DNA of 64,000 bases from Bacillota bacterium (GTDB lineage Bacteria; Bacillota; Clostridia; Peptostreptococcales; Anaerovoracaceae), in contig JAEZLP010000035.1 of NCBI GenBank assembly GCA_023415235.1, positions 62,001 through 126,000 of the forward strand, written 5' to 3'. Position 1 is the first letter of the stretch. The number at the start of each line of letters is the position of its first letter. Under the pieces are notes generated by a model. It saw nothing but the letters and a program-made list of their open reading frames with translations. It did not search any database and was not told the origin of the DNA. The position numbers and the translations under genes were made by a program. Shown piece by piece: positions 40,786-50,150 of the stretch.

Positions 40786-42267
40786 TTATTGTTGAATCCA
40801 GGGCTTTTTTGACTCCTCGAATTCCTCTTCGACTTCCTTCGGCACACTGGTGCAAAGGCTGACAATGAGAATGGCCACGGTGGATGCGATAAAGCCGGGG
40901 ATAATCTCATAGACAGAAAAGATGCCGCCATATCCCTTCATGGAGTACCAGAAAAGATCCACCACTCCGCCTGCCACCATTCCGGCGATCGCGCCCTGAA
41001 GCGTAATCCTCTTCCAGAACAGGGAGAAGAGCAGAAGCGGTCCGAAGGCAGCGCCGAAGCCGCCCCAAGCGCAGGAAACCAGCCCGAACACAGAGCTGTT
41101 TGCGTCCAGTGCAATTATGATGGCGATGATCGAAATGAGTAGAACCGTAATTCTGCTGACCCATACGATACCGGTTCCATGGGTGTCCTTTTTAAACAGC
41201 AGCGCATAAAGATCCTGGGACGCGGAGGATGCGGTAACCAGCAGCTGCGAGCTCGCTGTACTCATAATGGCAGCCAGGATGGCGGTCAGCAGAATTCCCG
41301 CAACCACATCCGGGAACATGGCGTCGATCATGGCCATATAGATCGTTTCTCCATCTGCCAGGTCGGGCATATAAGCCTTTCCGATGACTCCGATGGCGAC
41401 GGCCGCAATAAGAGTAATGATGACCCAGATCATTGCGATTATTCTTGATTTACGAATCATGTCCGGGGACTGGATAGCCATAAATCTGGTCAATATGTGG
41501 GGCTGTCCGAAATAGCCAAGTCCCCAGCCCAGTCCGGAAGCCAGCAGCAGAGTATCTATGGCCCCATCCTTCATGGGGAAGAACCCAAGAGATTCGGGGG
41601 TGAGTTCAGCCAATCTCACGCTGACCTCATCAAGCCCGCCCATCTGGGTCATGGCCATAAACGGCACTGCCAGCAGGGCAAAGAACATGATGCCTCCTTG
41701 GATCGCGTCGGTCCAGCACACGGCGGAAAACCCTCCCAGGGCGGTATAGGATACGATGATGGCGGCTCCCAAGATCAGACCCGTGGTATAATCCAGTCCG
41801 AAGACGGTGGAAAACAGCTTCGCTCCGGCGGAAAACTGCGAGGAGGTATACACCAGAAAGAAGATCACGATGAAGATGGCGGATACCACCCTCAGGATAT
41901 GCTTGGAATCCTTGAATCGGTTCTCCAGGAAGTCAGGAATCGTAATGGAATTTCCGGACACCTCCGTATATTTTCTCAGTCGTTTGGCAACAAAAAGCCA
42001 GTTCAGATAGGTGCCGATCACCAGACCGATGGCCGTCCAGATCGCTTCGGAGGTTCCTGCGTAAACCAAATAGGCGGTGCCCGGAAGTCCGATCAGGAGC
42101 CAGCCGCTCATGTCCGACGCCTGAGCCGACAACGCGGTCAGCCAGCTGCCCAGATTTCTTCCGCCTAAAAAGTACTCGCTGAGATTGCTGGTCTTATTGT
42201 AGAATTTAAATCCGATGGCTACCATAATAGCCAGATAAATTATAAAAACGATTGCAATGGTAATCAA
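40786..42267 (-). CDS. putP: Sodium/proline symporter PutP-type
   Basis: 493 residues, about 13 helices, SSS family. The N terminus YNKTSNLSEYFLGGRNLGSWLTALSA, with SDMSGWLLIGLPG, is the PutP sodium/proline binding region; LIAAVAIGVIGKAYMP and SRITVLLISIIAII are later helices. Starts with TTG that overlaps the previous stop (TTGA), with GGAG upstream. It imports proline with Na+, feeding amino-acid fermentation. Confidence 0.88.
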   Translation of the reverse strand: MITIAIVFIIYLAIMVAIGFKFYNKTSNLSEYFLGGRNLGSWLTALSAQASDMSGWLLIGLPGTAYLVYAGTSEAIWTAIGLVIGTYLNWLFVAKRLRKYTEVSGNSITIPDFLENRFKDSKHILRVVSAIFIVIFFLVYTSSQFSAGAKLFSTVFGLDYTTGLILGAAIIVSYTALGGFSAVCWTDAIQGGIMFFALLAVPFMAMTQMGGLDEVSVRLAELTPESLGFFPMKDGAIDTLLLASGLGWGLGYFGQPHILTRFMAIQSPDMIRKSRIIAMIWVIITLIAAVAIGVIGKAYMPDLADGETIYMAMIDAMFPDVVAGILLTAILAAIMSTASSQLLVTASSASQDLYALLFKKDTHGTGIVWVSRITVLLISIIAIIIALDANSSVFGLVSCAWGGFGAAFGPLLLFSLFWKRITLQGAIAGMVAGGVVDLFWYSMKGYGGIFSVYEIIPGFIASTVAILIVSLCTSVPKEVEEEFEESKKPWIQQ

Positions 42268-43187
42268 TTATAATTCACTCCTTTTATTATCTCATTTATT
42301 TTTTCGACGGCCTTTTCCGCATCGGTAATATCGATGGTTCCGTTGAACTTCTTCATCATATCATAGTCCGCTACCGGCATGGCGAGCTTCTCATCTTCAC
42401 TGTCTCCCCCGTCAATCACCAGCATTTTCAGATTCTGCTCCACCGCTTTGTTGTTCTGGGTAACCGTTTCAACGACCCGGTCCTCAAATCCCGCAAAACG
42501 GATCTCGCGATAAGGACATTCGTAGGTATGATGGTATCTGGCCGTTCCGTTTCTCATATTGAAAATACATGTGTATATGTATAAATTTTCTTTTCCAAAA
42601 TACAGAGCCATGACAGAGAAGTTGGAATACCTCAGCTTTCCGTCTTCCCCAAGCTTCCAGAGAAGCGGCAGATTCACGTTGGAGGAATACTCTCTGGGGC
42701 CCTTCACCAGAATCATTTCCATGTCATCAAAGCGTTCCCCGCCCGACGGCACCGGAATATTCTGTTCGAGTATGTCTTTACTGGTTTTTTTCAGGCCTAC
42801 GATGTCATACTCTAAAATCTCATCGTAGACCTTGTCCGGGACAGGCTTGCTTTCCATCCTTGTTTCCTTATACATTCCGTAAAGGCCCTTCACACACACG
42901 GCGATACCGACTGCAGTCATGATCCAGCAAACAATTTTCAAGGCTTCATTATTGCTGGAATATAAAAAGAGCTTCGGAAAAATGAACCCGCCAAAGAAAA
43001 TGGTCAAGGCACCGCCCACAACCGTGCCGAAGCCCTCCCTGGTCCAAATATTTTCAGGGCCTAGGAAGTAATGACGTATATTCCCTCTCCGAAGCAATTC
43101 CTTTACCTGTTCCTGTTCCTCCCTGACGGATTCACTCCGCCGGAGGTCTGTACTCTGATTCTGTTCGCTGATTTTTTCAGTTCCCAT
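42264..43187 (-). CDS. Membrane protein of unknown function with large cytoplasmic domain
   Basis: About 307 residues from ATG 43187 (GAAGGAA upstream, 3 bp after the DUF951 gene). A charged N-terminal helix (LRRSESVREEQEQVKELLRRG), two adjacent transmembrane helices (FGTVVGGALTIFFGGFIFP and CWIMTAVGIAVCVKGLYGMY), and a soluble domain of about 180 residues with a hydrophobic beta-rich core. No enzyme motif recognised. Translationally coupled to putP by 4-bp overlap, so it may assist or regulate the transporter (inference). Confidence 0.75.
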   Translation of the reverse strand: MGTEKISEQNQSTDLRRSESVREEQEQVKELLRRGNIRHYFLGPENIWTREGFGTVVGGALTIFFGGFIFPKLFLYSSNNEALKIVCWIMTAVGIAVCVKGLYGMYKETRMESKPVPDKVYDEILEYDIVGLKKTSKDILEQNIPVPSGGERFDDMEMILVKGPREYSSNVNLPLLWKLGEDGKLRYSNFSVMALYFGKENLYIYTCIFNMRNGTARYHHTYECPYREIRFAGFEDRVVETVTQNNKAVEQNLKMLVIDGGDSEDEKLAMPVADYDMMKKFNGTIDITDAEKAVEKINEIIKGVNYN

Positions 43188-43189
43188 AT

Positions 43190-43378
43190 CTATTCCTTCA
43201 CCAATATTTTCTTGATCCGTTTTTCCAGATCGGGCCTGTTGATCCATATCTGGGTTTCACAGGTGTTGCACTTAATCCGGAAGTCCATCCCCGTGCGCAT
43301 GATGGTAAATTGTTTGCCGCCGCAGGGATGGGGCTTTTTCAATTCAACTACGTCGCCTACATTCAATTTCAGAGGCAT
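43190..43378 (-). CDS. DUF951 family protein
   Basis: 62 residues from ATG 43378 (AGGAGG 7 bp upstream): MPLKLNVGDVVELKKPHPCGG, RTGMDFRIKCNTCETQIWI. The family is widespread in Firmicutes, with one Cys plus a CxTC-like pair (CNTC) that suggests metal binding. Function unknown. Heads a three-gene row DUF951-membrane protein-putP. Confidence 0.85.
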   Translation of the reverse strand: MPLKLNVGDVVELKKPHPCGGKQFTIMRTGMDFRIKCNTCETQIWINRPDLEKRIKKILVKE

Positions 43379-43522
43379 TTCCACTCCTCCTTATGAAATC
43401 GCAAAATACTATCAAGAACGCTGCCAGGGTCATTCCCTTGGAAACCGCCTCCTTTGAGATGCTTCGCATCAATGTTGGTAATAGGTTTCACGGTTTCCGC
43501 CGGGAACACCCCGGCACGTCGC

Positions 43523-44797
43523 TTATTTTGTTATTTTGTCGATTCCCATATACTTTCTCAGGGCTTCCGGAATCACCACGGATCCGTCTGCCTGCTGATA
43601 GTTCTCCAGAATCGCCGCGCAGGTTCTGCCTACTGCAAGACCGGAGCCGTTGAGCGTGTGAACGAATTCCGGTTTGCTCTTCGTGTCCGGGCGGAATCGG
43701 ATATTGGCCCTTCTCGCCTGATAGCTCTCAAAGTTGCTGCAGGAAGAAATCTCAACATATTTTCCGTAGCTGGGCATCCACACTTCGATGTCGTAGGTCA
43801 TGGCGGAGGAGAAGCCCAGGTCGCCGGTGCAAAGCTGCACAACCCTGTAAGGAATCTCTAGTCTTCTTAATACTTCCTCCGCCGCATTCAGCAGGGATTC
43901 CAGCTCCTGATAGGAGGTCTCCGGCTTTACGAACTTGACCAGCTCCACCTTGTTGAACTGATGCTGCCGAATAAGTCCTCTTGTGTCTCTGCCTGCGGAG
44001 CCTGCTTCCTTTCTGAAGCATGGGGTATATGCGGTATAATAGACCGGAAGTTCATCCGCATCCATAATTTCATTCATTCTCAGGTTGGTAACCGGAACCT
44101 CGGCGGTGGGTACCAGGAAGAAATCCTTAGCCGGAATCCAGAACATGTCCTCTTCAAATTTGGGAAGCTGACCGGTTCCGGTCATGGCGTCCCTGTTGAC
44201 CATAAAGGGAGGAAGAATTTCCGTATAGCCGTGCTCCGTCGTATGCAGATCAAGCATGAAGTTGATCACGGCGCGCTCCAGTCTGGCGCCAAGTCCTTTA
44301 TAGACGGTAAATCTCGTGCCGGATATCTTTGCGGCCCGTTCAAAATCGAGAATGTCCAGATCCTGTCCCACATCCCAGTGAGCTTTGAATTCAAAATCAA
44401 AGGCTCTTGGTTCTCCCCATTTTCTGATTTCCACGTTGTCTGCGTCGCTGGTTCCTACTGCGACGTTGGGAGAGGGCGCGTTGGGAATATTGAGAAGGGT
44501 GTTTCGCAGCTCCTCTTCGATTTCACTTACTTCCGAATCCAGTTTTTTTATTTCTTCGGAAAGAGCTTTCATTTCCTTCATGAGTTCGGTGGTGTCTTTT
44601 CCTTCCTTTTTCAGCTTGGGGATTTCCTTTGAGTCAAGGTTCTGCTTGTTTTTCATCTGCTCCACGGAGGCCAGGAGGCTCCTTCTTTTTTCGTCGAGCG
44701 AGAGAACCTTATCAATGCCGTAGTCTCCCTGTCCGCGTGACTCTACGGCCTTCTTTACCTGTTCAAAGTCTTCTCTGATTCGTTTAATATCTAACAT
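43523..44797 (-). CDS. serS: Seryl-tRNA synthetase
   Basis: 424 residues, class II. N-terminal coiled-coil arm (about residues 30-105, MKNKQNLDSKEIPKLKKEG); motif 2 YYTAYTPCFRKEAGSAGRDTRG; motif 3 GSGLAVGRTCAAILENYQ. Charges tRNA-Ser. No T-box seen in the 68 bp upstream, so it may be read from the glutamine synthetase promoter. Confidence 0.96.
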   Translation of the reverse strand: MLDIKRIREDFEQVKKAVESRGQGDYGIDKVLSLDEKRRSLLASVEQMKNKQNLDSKEIPKLKKEGKDTTELMKEMKALSEEIKKLDSEVSEIEEELRNTLLNIPNAPSPNVAVGTSDADNVEIRKWGEPRAFDFEFKAHWDVGQDLDILDFERAAKISGTRFTVYKGLGARLERAVINFMLDLHTTEHGYTEILPPFMVNRDAMTGTGQLPKFEEDMFWIPAKDFFLVPTAEVPVTNLRMNEIMDADELPVYYTAYTPCFRKEAGSAGRDTRGLIRQHQFNKVELVKFVKPETSYQELESLLNAAEEVLRRLEIPYRVVQLCTGDLGFSSAMTYDIEVWMPSYGKYVEISSCSNFESYQARRANIRFRPDTKSKPEFVHTLNGSGLAVGRTCAAILENYQQADGSVVIPEALRKYMGIDKITK

Positions 44798-44865
44798 TGC
44801 TTTCTCCTTTATATCCGTTACAATAAATTCATTGAATCAGTAACGATAGATTCTTTTTATATCAA

Positions 44866-46776
44866 TTACAATAAGTTCTTTTTATATTCAATATAGGTGT
44901 CCACCAGCTCCTGCACTTTTTCCTGCATTTCAATCTGCAATGCGGATGCTTCATCGTAATTTTTTCCGTCCAGCGCCAGTTTGATTCTGGTCAGCAGTGA
45001 TTTCCTGACGATTTCATCCTGGCCCAAATATACCCTCAGCTCCTGGATCCGTTTCCAATTGAGCTTGTCATAGTCGGTGCAGTCATGTTCTGTATGAAGC
45101 TTTCGGCATTCCCTTACAAGCTCCATGGTATTGGGGATGATCCGGTTGTGCAGCTCGGTAGCCCAAGCGGCCAGAGTGGCTTCCTCATAGGATTCCAGCG
45201 TGATCCCATCGATCACATCTGCCTTGTTGAGCAGCACCTTCACCTTGTCCGGGTACTTTCGCAGCGCCTGCAGATTCTCCCAAACCGTCGCCGGTACTTT
45301 GCCGAAAAGCCGCTCCCTTTCCTCTGAGGTGTATTCTTCAAATACGTCTTTCTCGCTTCGGTAAGCCCGGTCCTTCTCCAGATAGAAGTCTTCCTCTCCT
45401 GCCTGCTTTGACAGGGACGCCTCAAGCTCTTTCGGCGACTTCCCTGCGGTCAGGGCCGCTGTAATGCCGTCCAGCATGGCAAGGTAGGAGGCTGCCAGGA
45501 CCAGGTAGGTATTGCTCTTGGGATTGGGTGACCGCAGCTCAAATCGCGTGGCCAGGGGATTTTGGACATCCCTCACAAGCCCCACCAATACGGTTCTGTT
45601 TCTTGACGGAACTCGGGCGGAGTGTCCCAGGGACGTCACGATGCATACCGGCGCTTCAAAGCCCGGCTTCAGCCTGTTCAGCGCATCATTGGAGGATGCG
45701 ATAAACGGATTCATCACCTCATAATTTTTTAAGATCCCCATTAACGCACCAAAGCCGATGGGATTGAGGAAGTCCTCCTCCGCATTTTTCGGTGAAAACA
45801 GGTTGATCGTTTTTCCATTTTTCAGCCGGGCGGAAACGCCCATGTGGGTATGCTCTCCGCTGCCGGCTACGCCCTCGATGGGCTTGGCCATAAATGTCAC
45901 GTCAAGGCCGTGGGCCCGGAATACATCCTTTACCACATATTTAACCTGGTTCTCGTTGTCGGCCGCCTGGAGCGCCGAGCTGTATTCCCAGTCAATCTCA
46001 AGCTGTTCCATGACATGGTCGTATTCCCCGGAGTTCCCCAGCTTTGCCTTGACTCCTCCGACCTCCTTGTGCCCCATTTCCACCTTGAAGCCGTAACGGT
46101 CCAGAATCAACAGGGTCTTTTCCAGCGCTGTCCTGACCGGACCTATGGTCCTCTTCCAGTACTGCTCCTTCAGAATCTGCGAGGTGGAAAGCTGTTCCCT
46201 GTCGGCCTTGTCATCCGGGGTTTTTACCCAAAATTCCAACTCGGTTGCGGCGGTGAGCACAATATCCTCAATTTCATCCGCTGATGAGATCTCCATATGT
46301 TCAAAAACGTAAGGATTCTTTTCCAGAAGGTCCATAAGCTCTCTTTTAAACGCCTCAACCGCGTTTCTCAGGATCACTCGGGAGCCTACCTCCAAATTGT
46401 CATTATGGACTAAAAACGACGGTATTCTCAGCGTCCCGACCGGAAGCTTGGTGTCCTCCGTAATATGGGCAAAATTGTAGTCAACGTACCAATTTACGCT
46501 GAGATCCGGTATGATGTCTACCTTGGCATTATTCAGCTCCGCTATTTTCGGAAGCATTACGCTGGAGCCGTCAGTCTGTACGCCATGTTCAAGAAACTTT
46601 TCCATATCCTTTATGAACAGCTCGACCGGTATTTTTTCGTCTGTATCGTGGCCTCCGATATCCAGACCGACGAGAGAAACAAATTTCACTTCCCTGTGCT
46701 GGTTCAGCAGTTCCTCGATTTCCTTTACCGTGTGTTTTTCCGCAGGTATGTTGAACAGCATTCTGTCGATCATCAT
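44866..46776 (-). CDS. Glutamine synthetase, long form
   Basis: 636 residues. The catalytic region has VQTDGSSVMLP, TELEFWV, EVGGVKAKLG, VAGSGEHTHMGVS (metal and ammonium site), and RVPSRNRTVLVG plus ATRFELRSPNP (nucleotide/glutamate site). About 190 extra residues at the C terminus are helical and charged, with EKVQELVDTYIEYKKNLL at the end; common type I enzymes are about 440-470 residues. It makes glutamine from glutamate, ammonia and ATP. Tandem 20-bp repeats lie upstream. Confidence 0.9.
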   Translation of the reverse strand: MMIDRMLFNIPAEKHTVKEIEELLNQHREVKFVSLVGLDIGGHDTDEKIPVELFIKDMEKFLEHGVQTDGSSVMLPKIAELNNAKVDIIPDLSVNWYVDYNFAHITEDTKLPVGTLRIPSFLVHNDNLEVGSRVILRNAVEAFKRELMDLLEKNPYVFEHMEISSADEIEDIVLTAATELEFWVKTPDDKADREQLSTSQILKEQYWKRTIGPVRTALEKTLLILDRYGFKVEMGHKEVGGVKAKLGNSGEYDHVMEQLEIDWEYSSALQAADNENQVKYVVKDVFRAHGLDVTFMAKPIEGVAGSGEHTHMGVSARLKNGKTINLFSPKNAEEDFLNPIGFGALMGILKNYEVMNPFIASSNDALNRLKPGFEAPVCIVTSLGHSARVPSRNRTVLVGLVRDVQNPLATRFELRSPNPKSNTYLVLAASYLAMLDGITAALTAGKSPKELEASLSKQAGEEDFYLEKDRAYRSEKDVFEEYTSEERERLFGKVPATVWENLQALRKYPDKVKVLLNKADVIDGITLESYEEATLAAWATELHNRIIPNTMELVRECRKLHTEHDCTDYDKLNWKRIQELRVYLGQDEIVRKSLLTRIKLALDGKNYDEASALQIEMQEKVQELVDTYIEYKKNLL

Positions 46777-46802
46777 CTCTCCTCAGCTCCTTCTCTAATA
46801 TT

Positions 46803-46842
46803 ATTGTATAGTTTTAGACCGCATTGTATCGTTTTAGACCGC
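46803..46842. repeat. Two tandem 20-bp repeats upstream of glutamine synthetase
   Basis: ATTGTATAGTTTTAGACCGC and ATTGTATCGTTTTAGACCGC follow each other directly, differing at one base, 27-66 bp before the start codon. A 20-bp period is two helical turns. It could be a nitrogen-responsive operator; no GlnR box was recognised. Confidence 0.75.
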
Positions 46843-46978
46843 AACCGGATTGAATAAAACTCTTAACTAGTTATTATACCGTGAAACTACGCGTTTTTCC
46901 AGCATTATTTCAATTTGCGGCCTTCACTGCCCACATGGTTTTTGCATAATCCAAGCATCCGTTTCATTTCCCGATTTT

Positions 46979-47007
46979 TTGACAATTGCTGGAAACCACA
47001 GTATAAT
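46979..47007 (+). promoter_or_regulatory. Promoter of the HerA-like ATPase gene
   Basis: TTGACA (46979-46984), 17-bp spacer, TATAAT (47002-47007). Both hexamers are consensus. The intergenic stretch 46777-47091 otherwise holds only the tandem repeat above. Confidence 0.9.
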
Positions 47008-47091
47008 TATTTTATTAATTTTATATCATATTCCGCCGGTTGAGTTTTCCTTTCCCGAGGGATCGGGACCGGCCAAGGAAGGAGAAGCGGT

Positions 47092-48564
47092 ATGTACTCA
47101 ATGGATAGAATTTTAATCGGAAAAGGGCCTGCCCCTGTTTATCTTCTGCCCCGTATGGCAAACCGTCACGGCCTGATCGCCGGCGCCACCGGCACCGGAA
47201 AAACCATAACTCTCAAAGTGTTGGCCGAGTCCTTCAGCGACATGGGGGTTCCCGTGTTTCTTGCCGATATCAAAGGAGACCTTTCCGGGCTTGCCGTAAA
47301 GGGAGAATCGAATTCCAAGACGGAGGAGCGGATTTCCAAGCTGGAGCTTTCCGGCTTTTCCTATGAATCCTTTCCCGTACAATTTTGGGACCTGTTCGGG
47401 CAGAACGGACACCCGGTCCGCACAACCGTATCGGAAATGGGTTCCCTGCTGCTTTCCAGGATACTCGGTCTGAACGAAACCCAAGCCGGAGTTCTCAGCG
47501 TCGTCTTTCGGATTGCGGACGAAAAGGGATTGCTGCTTCTGGATCTGAAGGATCTTCGCTCCATGCTCCAATATGTGGGGGAACACAGCGGAGAGTTTAC
47601 CCTTACCTATGGAAACATTTCAAAGCAAACCATCGGCGCGATTTTACGGAGCCTGATCTCTCTGGAGGATCAGGGAGGCGAAGTATTTTTAGGGGAACCG
47701 GAGCTGGATATCACAGACTGGATGAAGACCGCTTACGACGGTCGCGGTTTCATCAACATCCTTCACAGCGAAAAGCTTTATCAGAGTCCCGCCCTTTACT
47801 CCACCTTCCTGCTCTGGATGCTCTCCGAACTGTTCGAGACCCTGCCGGAGGCGGGGGATCTTGAAAAACCCAAACTCGTATTCTTTTTCGATGAAGCCCA
47901 TTTGCTTTTCAACGACGCTCCGAAAACACTGCTGGATAAAATTGAACAGGTGGTCAGACTGATTCGTTCCAAGGGTGTTGGAGTATATTTTATCACGCAG
48001 AGCCCAACCGATCTGCCCCAGAATGTGCTGAGTCAGCTGGGCAACCGTATTCAGCACGCCCTGCGGGCCTATACCCCTTCGGAAATGAAAAATATAGAGG
48101 CTGCCGCGGACTCCTTCCGTCCAAATTCGTCCTTCGACACAAAGACGGCCCTTATCGAGCTTGCAACCGGTGAAGCTTTGATTTCCTGTCTGGATGAGGA
48201 AGGCCGGCCCGGCATCGTGGAGCGCGCTTTCATCCTTCCGCCCCAAAGCCTGTTTGGCACCATTGATGAGGCAACCCGGTTAAGAATCATGGGCGCATCC
48301 CCCGTTAAGGGTAAATACGAGCAGGAACAGGATAGGAATTCGGCTTTTGAGCAGCTGCAGGATGAACGCCGGACTGAAGCCATGGAGGCGCAGCGAAAAG
48401 AAGCGGTGCGTCCGGTACCGCAATACTCCGAAAAACCCTCTTCAAGACGGGGCTATACCCGGCAAACGCCTATGGAAAAAGCAGCCAATGCGGTGTTCAG
48501 CACCATCGGCAGGGAAGTGGGAAAAACGCTGATCCGGGGAATTTTAGGATCACTTCGGAAATAA
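47092..48564 (+). CDS. HerA-like / DUF853 ATPase
   Basis: 490 residues. Walker A GATGTGKTITLK (about 31-42) and VFLADIKGDLSGLA; Walker B LVFFFDEAHLLF; sensor-like VYFITQSPTDLP and RIQHALRAYTP. This is the DUF853 family of FtsK/HerA-type P-loop ATPases, possibly DNA translocases; the exact role is unknown. A basic, proline-rich tail (about 430-490) ends in KTLIRGILGSLRK, a possible amphipathic helix. Single gene with its own promoter. Confidence 0.88.
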   Translation: MYSMDRILIGKGPAPVYLLPRMANRHGLIAGATGTGKTITLKVLAESFSDMGVPVFLADIKGDLSGLAVKGESNSKTEERISKLELSGFSYESFPVQFWDLFGQNGHPVRTTVSEMGSLLLSRILGLNETQAGVLSVVFRIADEKGLLLLDLKDLRSMLQYVGEHSGEFTLTYGNISKQTIGAILRSLISLEDQGGEVFLGEPELDITDWMKTAYDGRGFINILHSEKLYQSPALYSTFLLWMLSELFETLPEAGDLEKPKLVFFFDEAHLLFNDAPKTLLDKIEQVVRLIRSKGVGVYFITQSPTDLPQNVLSQLGNRIQHALRAYTPSEMKNIEAAADSFRPNSSFDTKTALIELATGEALISCLDEEGRPGIVERAFILPPQSLFGTIDEATRLRIMGASPVKGKYEQEQDRNSAFEQLQDERRTEAMEAQRKEAVRPVPQYSEKPSSRRGYTRQTPMEKAANAVFSTIGREVGKTLIRGILGSLRK

Positions 48565-48609
48565 AGAGAGATTTTGGAGATGAAGGAAAAGGGGTTAAAT
48601 GCCTCACGG

Positions 48610-49155
48610 CTATTTCTGGGCTGACTTTTTGGGATGCTTTTCTTTTGCAGGCGGCTCCGGTTCTTTCAGCAGGTCAAGAAGCTTCTGACAGGCCAGCTTT
48701 TGAGCATAGCTGGAAATTGCAAGCTGCAGCGCCGCTGCGGCAAGCTGCTCTTTTGTGTCGTCTTCGTTCAGGTTCCGGGCCGTTTCCTGGAAGGCTTCCT
48801 CCAGCTTTGCCAGGTAATCCTCATAAAAATCCCTGGTATTTCCGATATTGGGCTGAAGCTTCAGCAATTCATTGGTTTCACTCACGCTAAGCACCTGCTT
48901 GAGAGAGCAGATAGCAGTCAGATACACCAGATGGTCCTTTGTATATTTCTTTCCGTTAGCCCGGGGCAGCAGCCCACTTTTGATATAGTTATTGATCATG
49001 GCGCCGGTCAGCTGCGCCTCTTCCGGCTGGAGCGCATGCTGGCGCTTCATATATCCCAGCACCTGATCCCGATACAGCTCAATATCCGGCAAACCGTCCC
49101 ATTCTGCCGGCCTTTCCGAGGATAGCCTGGCGATAAGCTCCGTCAATTCTTTCAT
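48610..49155 (-). CDS. DUF1836 protein (MerR-like helix-turn-helix)
   Basis: 181 residues from ATG 49155 (GGGGAG upstream). The N-terminal half (LPDIELYRDQVLGYM, then AMINNYIKSGLLPRANGKKYTKDHLVYL) is the DUF1836 winged-helix-like region resembling MerR DNA-binding domains. The C-terminal half is helical and ends in a basic proline/lysine tail. Probably a transcription regulator. A promoter is suggested about 30-55 bp upstream (TTGAAT, TAAAAT). Confidence 0.82.
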   Translation of the reverse strand: MKELTELIARLSSERPAEWDGLPDIELYRDQVLGYMKRQHALQPEEAQLTGAMINNYIKSGLLPRANGKKYTKDHLVYLTAICSLKQVLSVSETNELLKLQPNIGNTRDFYEDYLAKLEEAFQETARNLNEDDTKEQLAAAALQLAISSYAQKLACQKLLDLLKEPEPPAKEKHPKKSAQK

Positions 49156-49392
49156 AGTTAAACTCCCCTTTTTTATTGTACTAATTTTACCACAAAAAGG
49201 AAAAGATTCAATTGTAAAGTGTTTGTTTTCGAACGCGGAACAAATTTCCGCCGGGAAGAAACAAAAAATGTATTGAAATATACATAATTGCATAATATAA
49301 TATTGATAATTACATTATAAGTTATTCCGTTTCCAAAATGAGTTTTTCATTTTCAGAAAATGGGTTATTTGTTTTCCAAAAGGGGTGTTTTT

Positions 49393-50070
49393 ATGATTCA
49401 ATCAGTTTGCATATTCGGGGATTCCGTGGCTAAGGGAGTTGTTTTTGACGCCGTGAAAAAGAAATACCGGATCTTAAAAGAAAGCTTCGTCAATATCATG
49501 GAACGTCAGCAAAACGTCTCCATTCTCAATTTTGCCCGTTTTGGCTGCACCGTGTCCATGGGGGGCGAAATACTCAAACGTCACGAAACAGAGTTGAACC
49601 GATTTGATTACACCATTCTTGAATTCGGCGGCAACGACTGCGATTACAATTGGGCGGAGGTTTCCCGGGATCCCTTTCGCCAGCATTTATGCAACACCCC
49701 CATTCCTCAGTTCCGGGAAAAATATATGGAGCTGATCGGACTTGTGCAGAAAAATGGAGGTAGACCCGTTCTCCTGAACCTTCCGCCAATCGATCCGAAG
49801 CGATATTTCAGGTGGATCAGCAAAGGATTGGACAAAACAAACATTCTGGCTTTTCTGGGAGAAATCGAAACCATATACCGCTGGCAGGAAATGTACAGCA
49901 AGGAGGTAGAGGAGCTGGCCGTCAAGGAGAAGATCCCCTTCATCGATATCCGTTCAGGCTTTCTGAACAAGAAAAACTTCAGCGATTATTTGTGCGCAGA
50001 CGGGATTCATCCCAATGAAAAGGGCCACCTGCTGATCTCAAGGGCGATTCGTGAATCCGCATTTTCATAA
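49393..50070 (+). CDS. SGNH/GDSL-type hydrolase
   Basis: 225 residues from ATG 49393 (AGGGGTG upstream). Block I FGDSVAKGVVFD has the nucleophile Ser; block III EFGGNDCDYNW has the Gly-Asn oxyanion residues; block V CADGIHPNEKGH has Asp and His. No signal peptide, so probably cytoplasmic; substrate may be an acyl or acetyl ester. Confidence 0.88.
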   Translation: MIQSVCIFGDSVAKGVVFDAVKKKYRILKESFVNIMERQQNVSILNFARFGCTVSMGGEILKRHETELNRFDYTILEFGGNDCDYNWAEVSRDPFRQHLCNTPIPQFREKYMELIGLVQKNGGRPVLLNLPPIDPKRYFRWISKGLDKTNILAFLGEIETIYRWQEMYSKEVEELAVKEKIPFIDIRSGFLNKKNFSDYLCADGIHPNEKGHLLISRAIRESAFS

Positions 50071-50099
50071 AGCAGACATCAAAGTCTGCTTTTTCTTTT
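50071..50099. terminator. Terminator after the SGNH hydrolase gene
   Basis: AGCAGAC / GTCTGCT stem with a 6-nt loop followed by TTTTCTTTT. Confidence 0.85.
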
Positions 50100-50150
50100 G
50101 CCCCAATCATTTCGGCATGGTACAATGAAACAAAAAGAAGTGTAGCAAGA

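Noticed and set aside
44798..44865. T-box before serS
   Set aside because: No GGGTGG..CCGCG sequence and only 68 bp between the stop of serS's upstream neighbour and its start.
47092..48564. HerA-type ATPase as part of a HerA-NurA or defence system
   Set aside because: No nuclease or other defence gene is adjacent; the gene has its own promoter and is a widespread DUF853 member.
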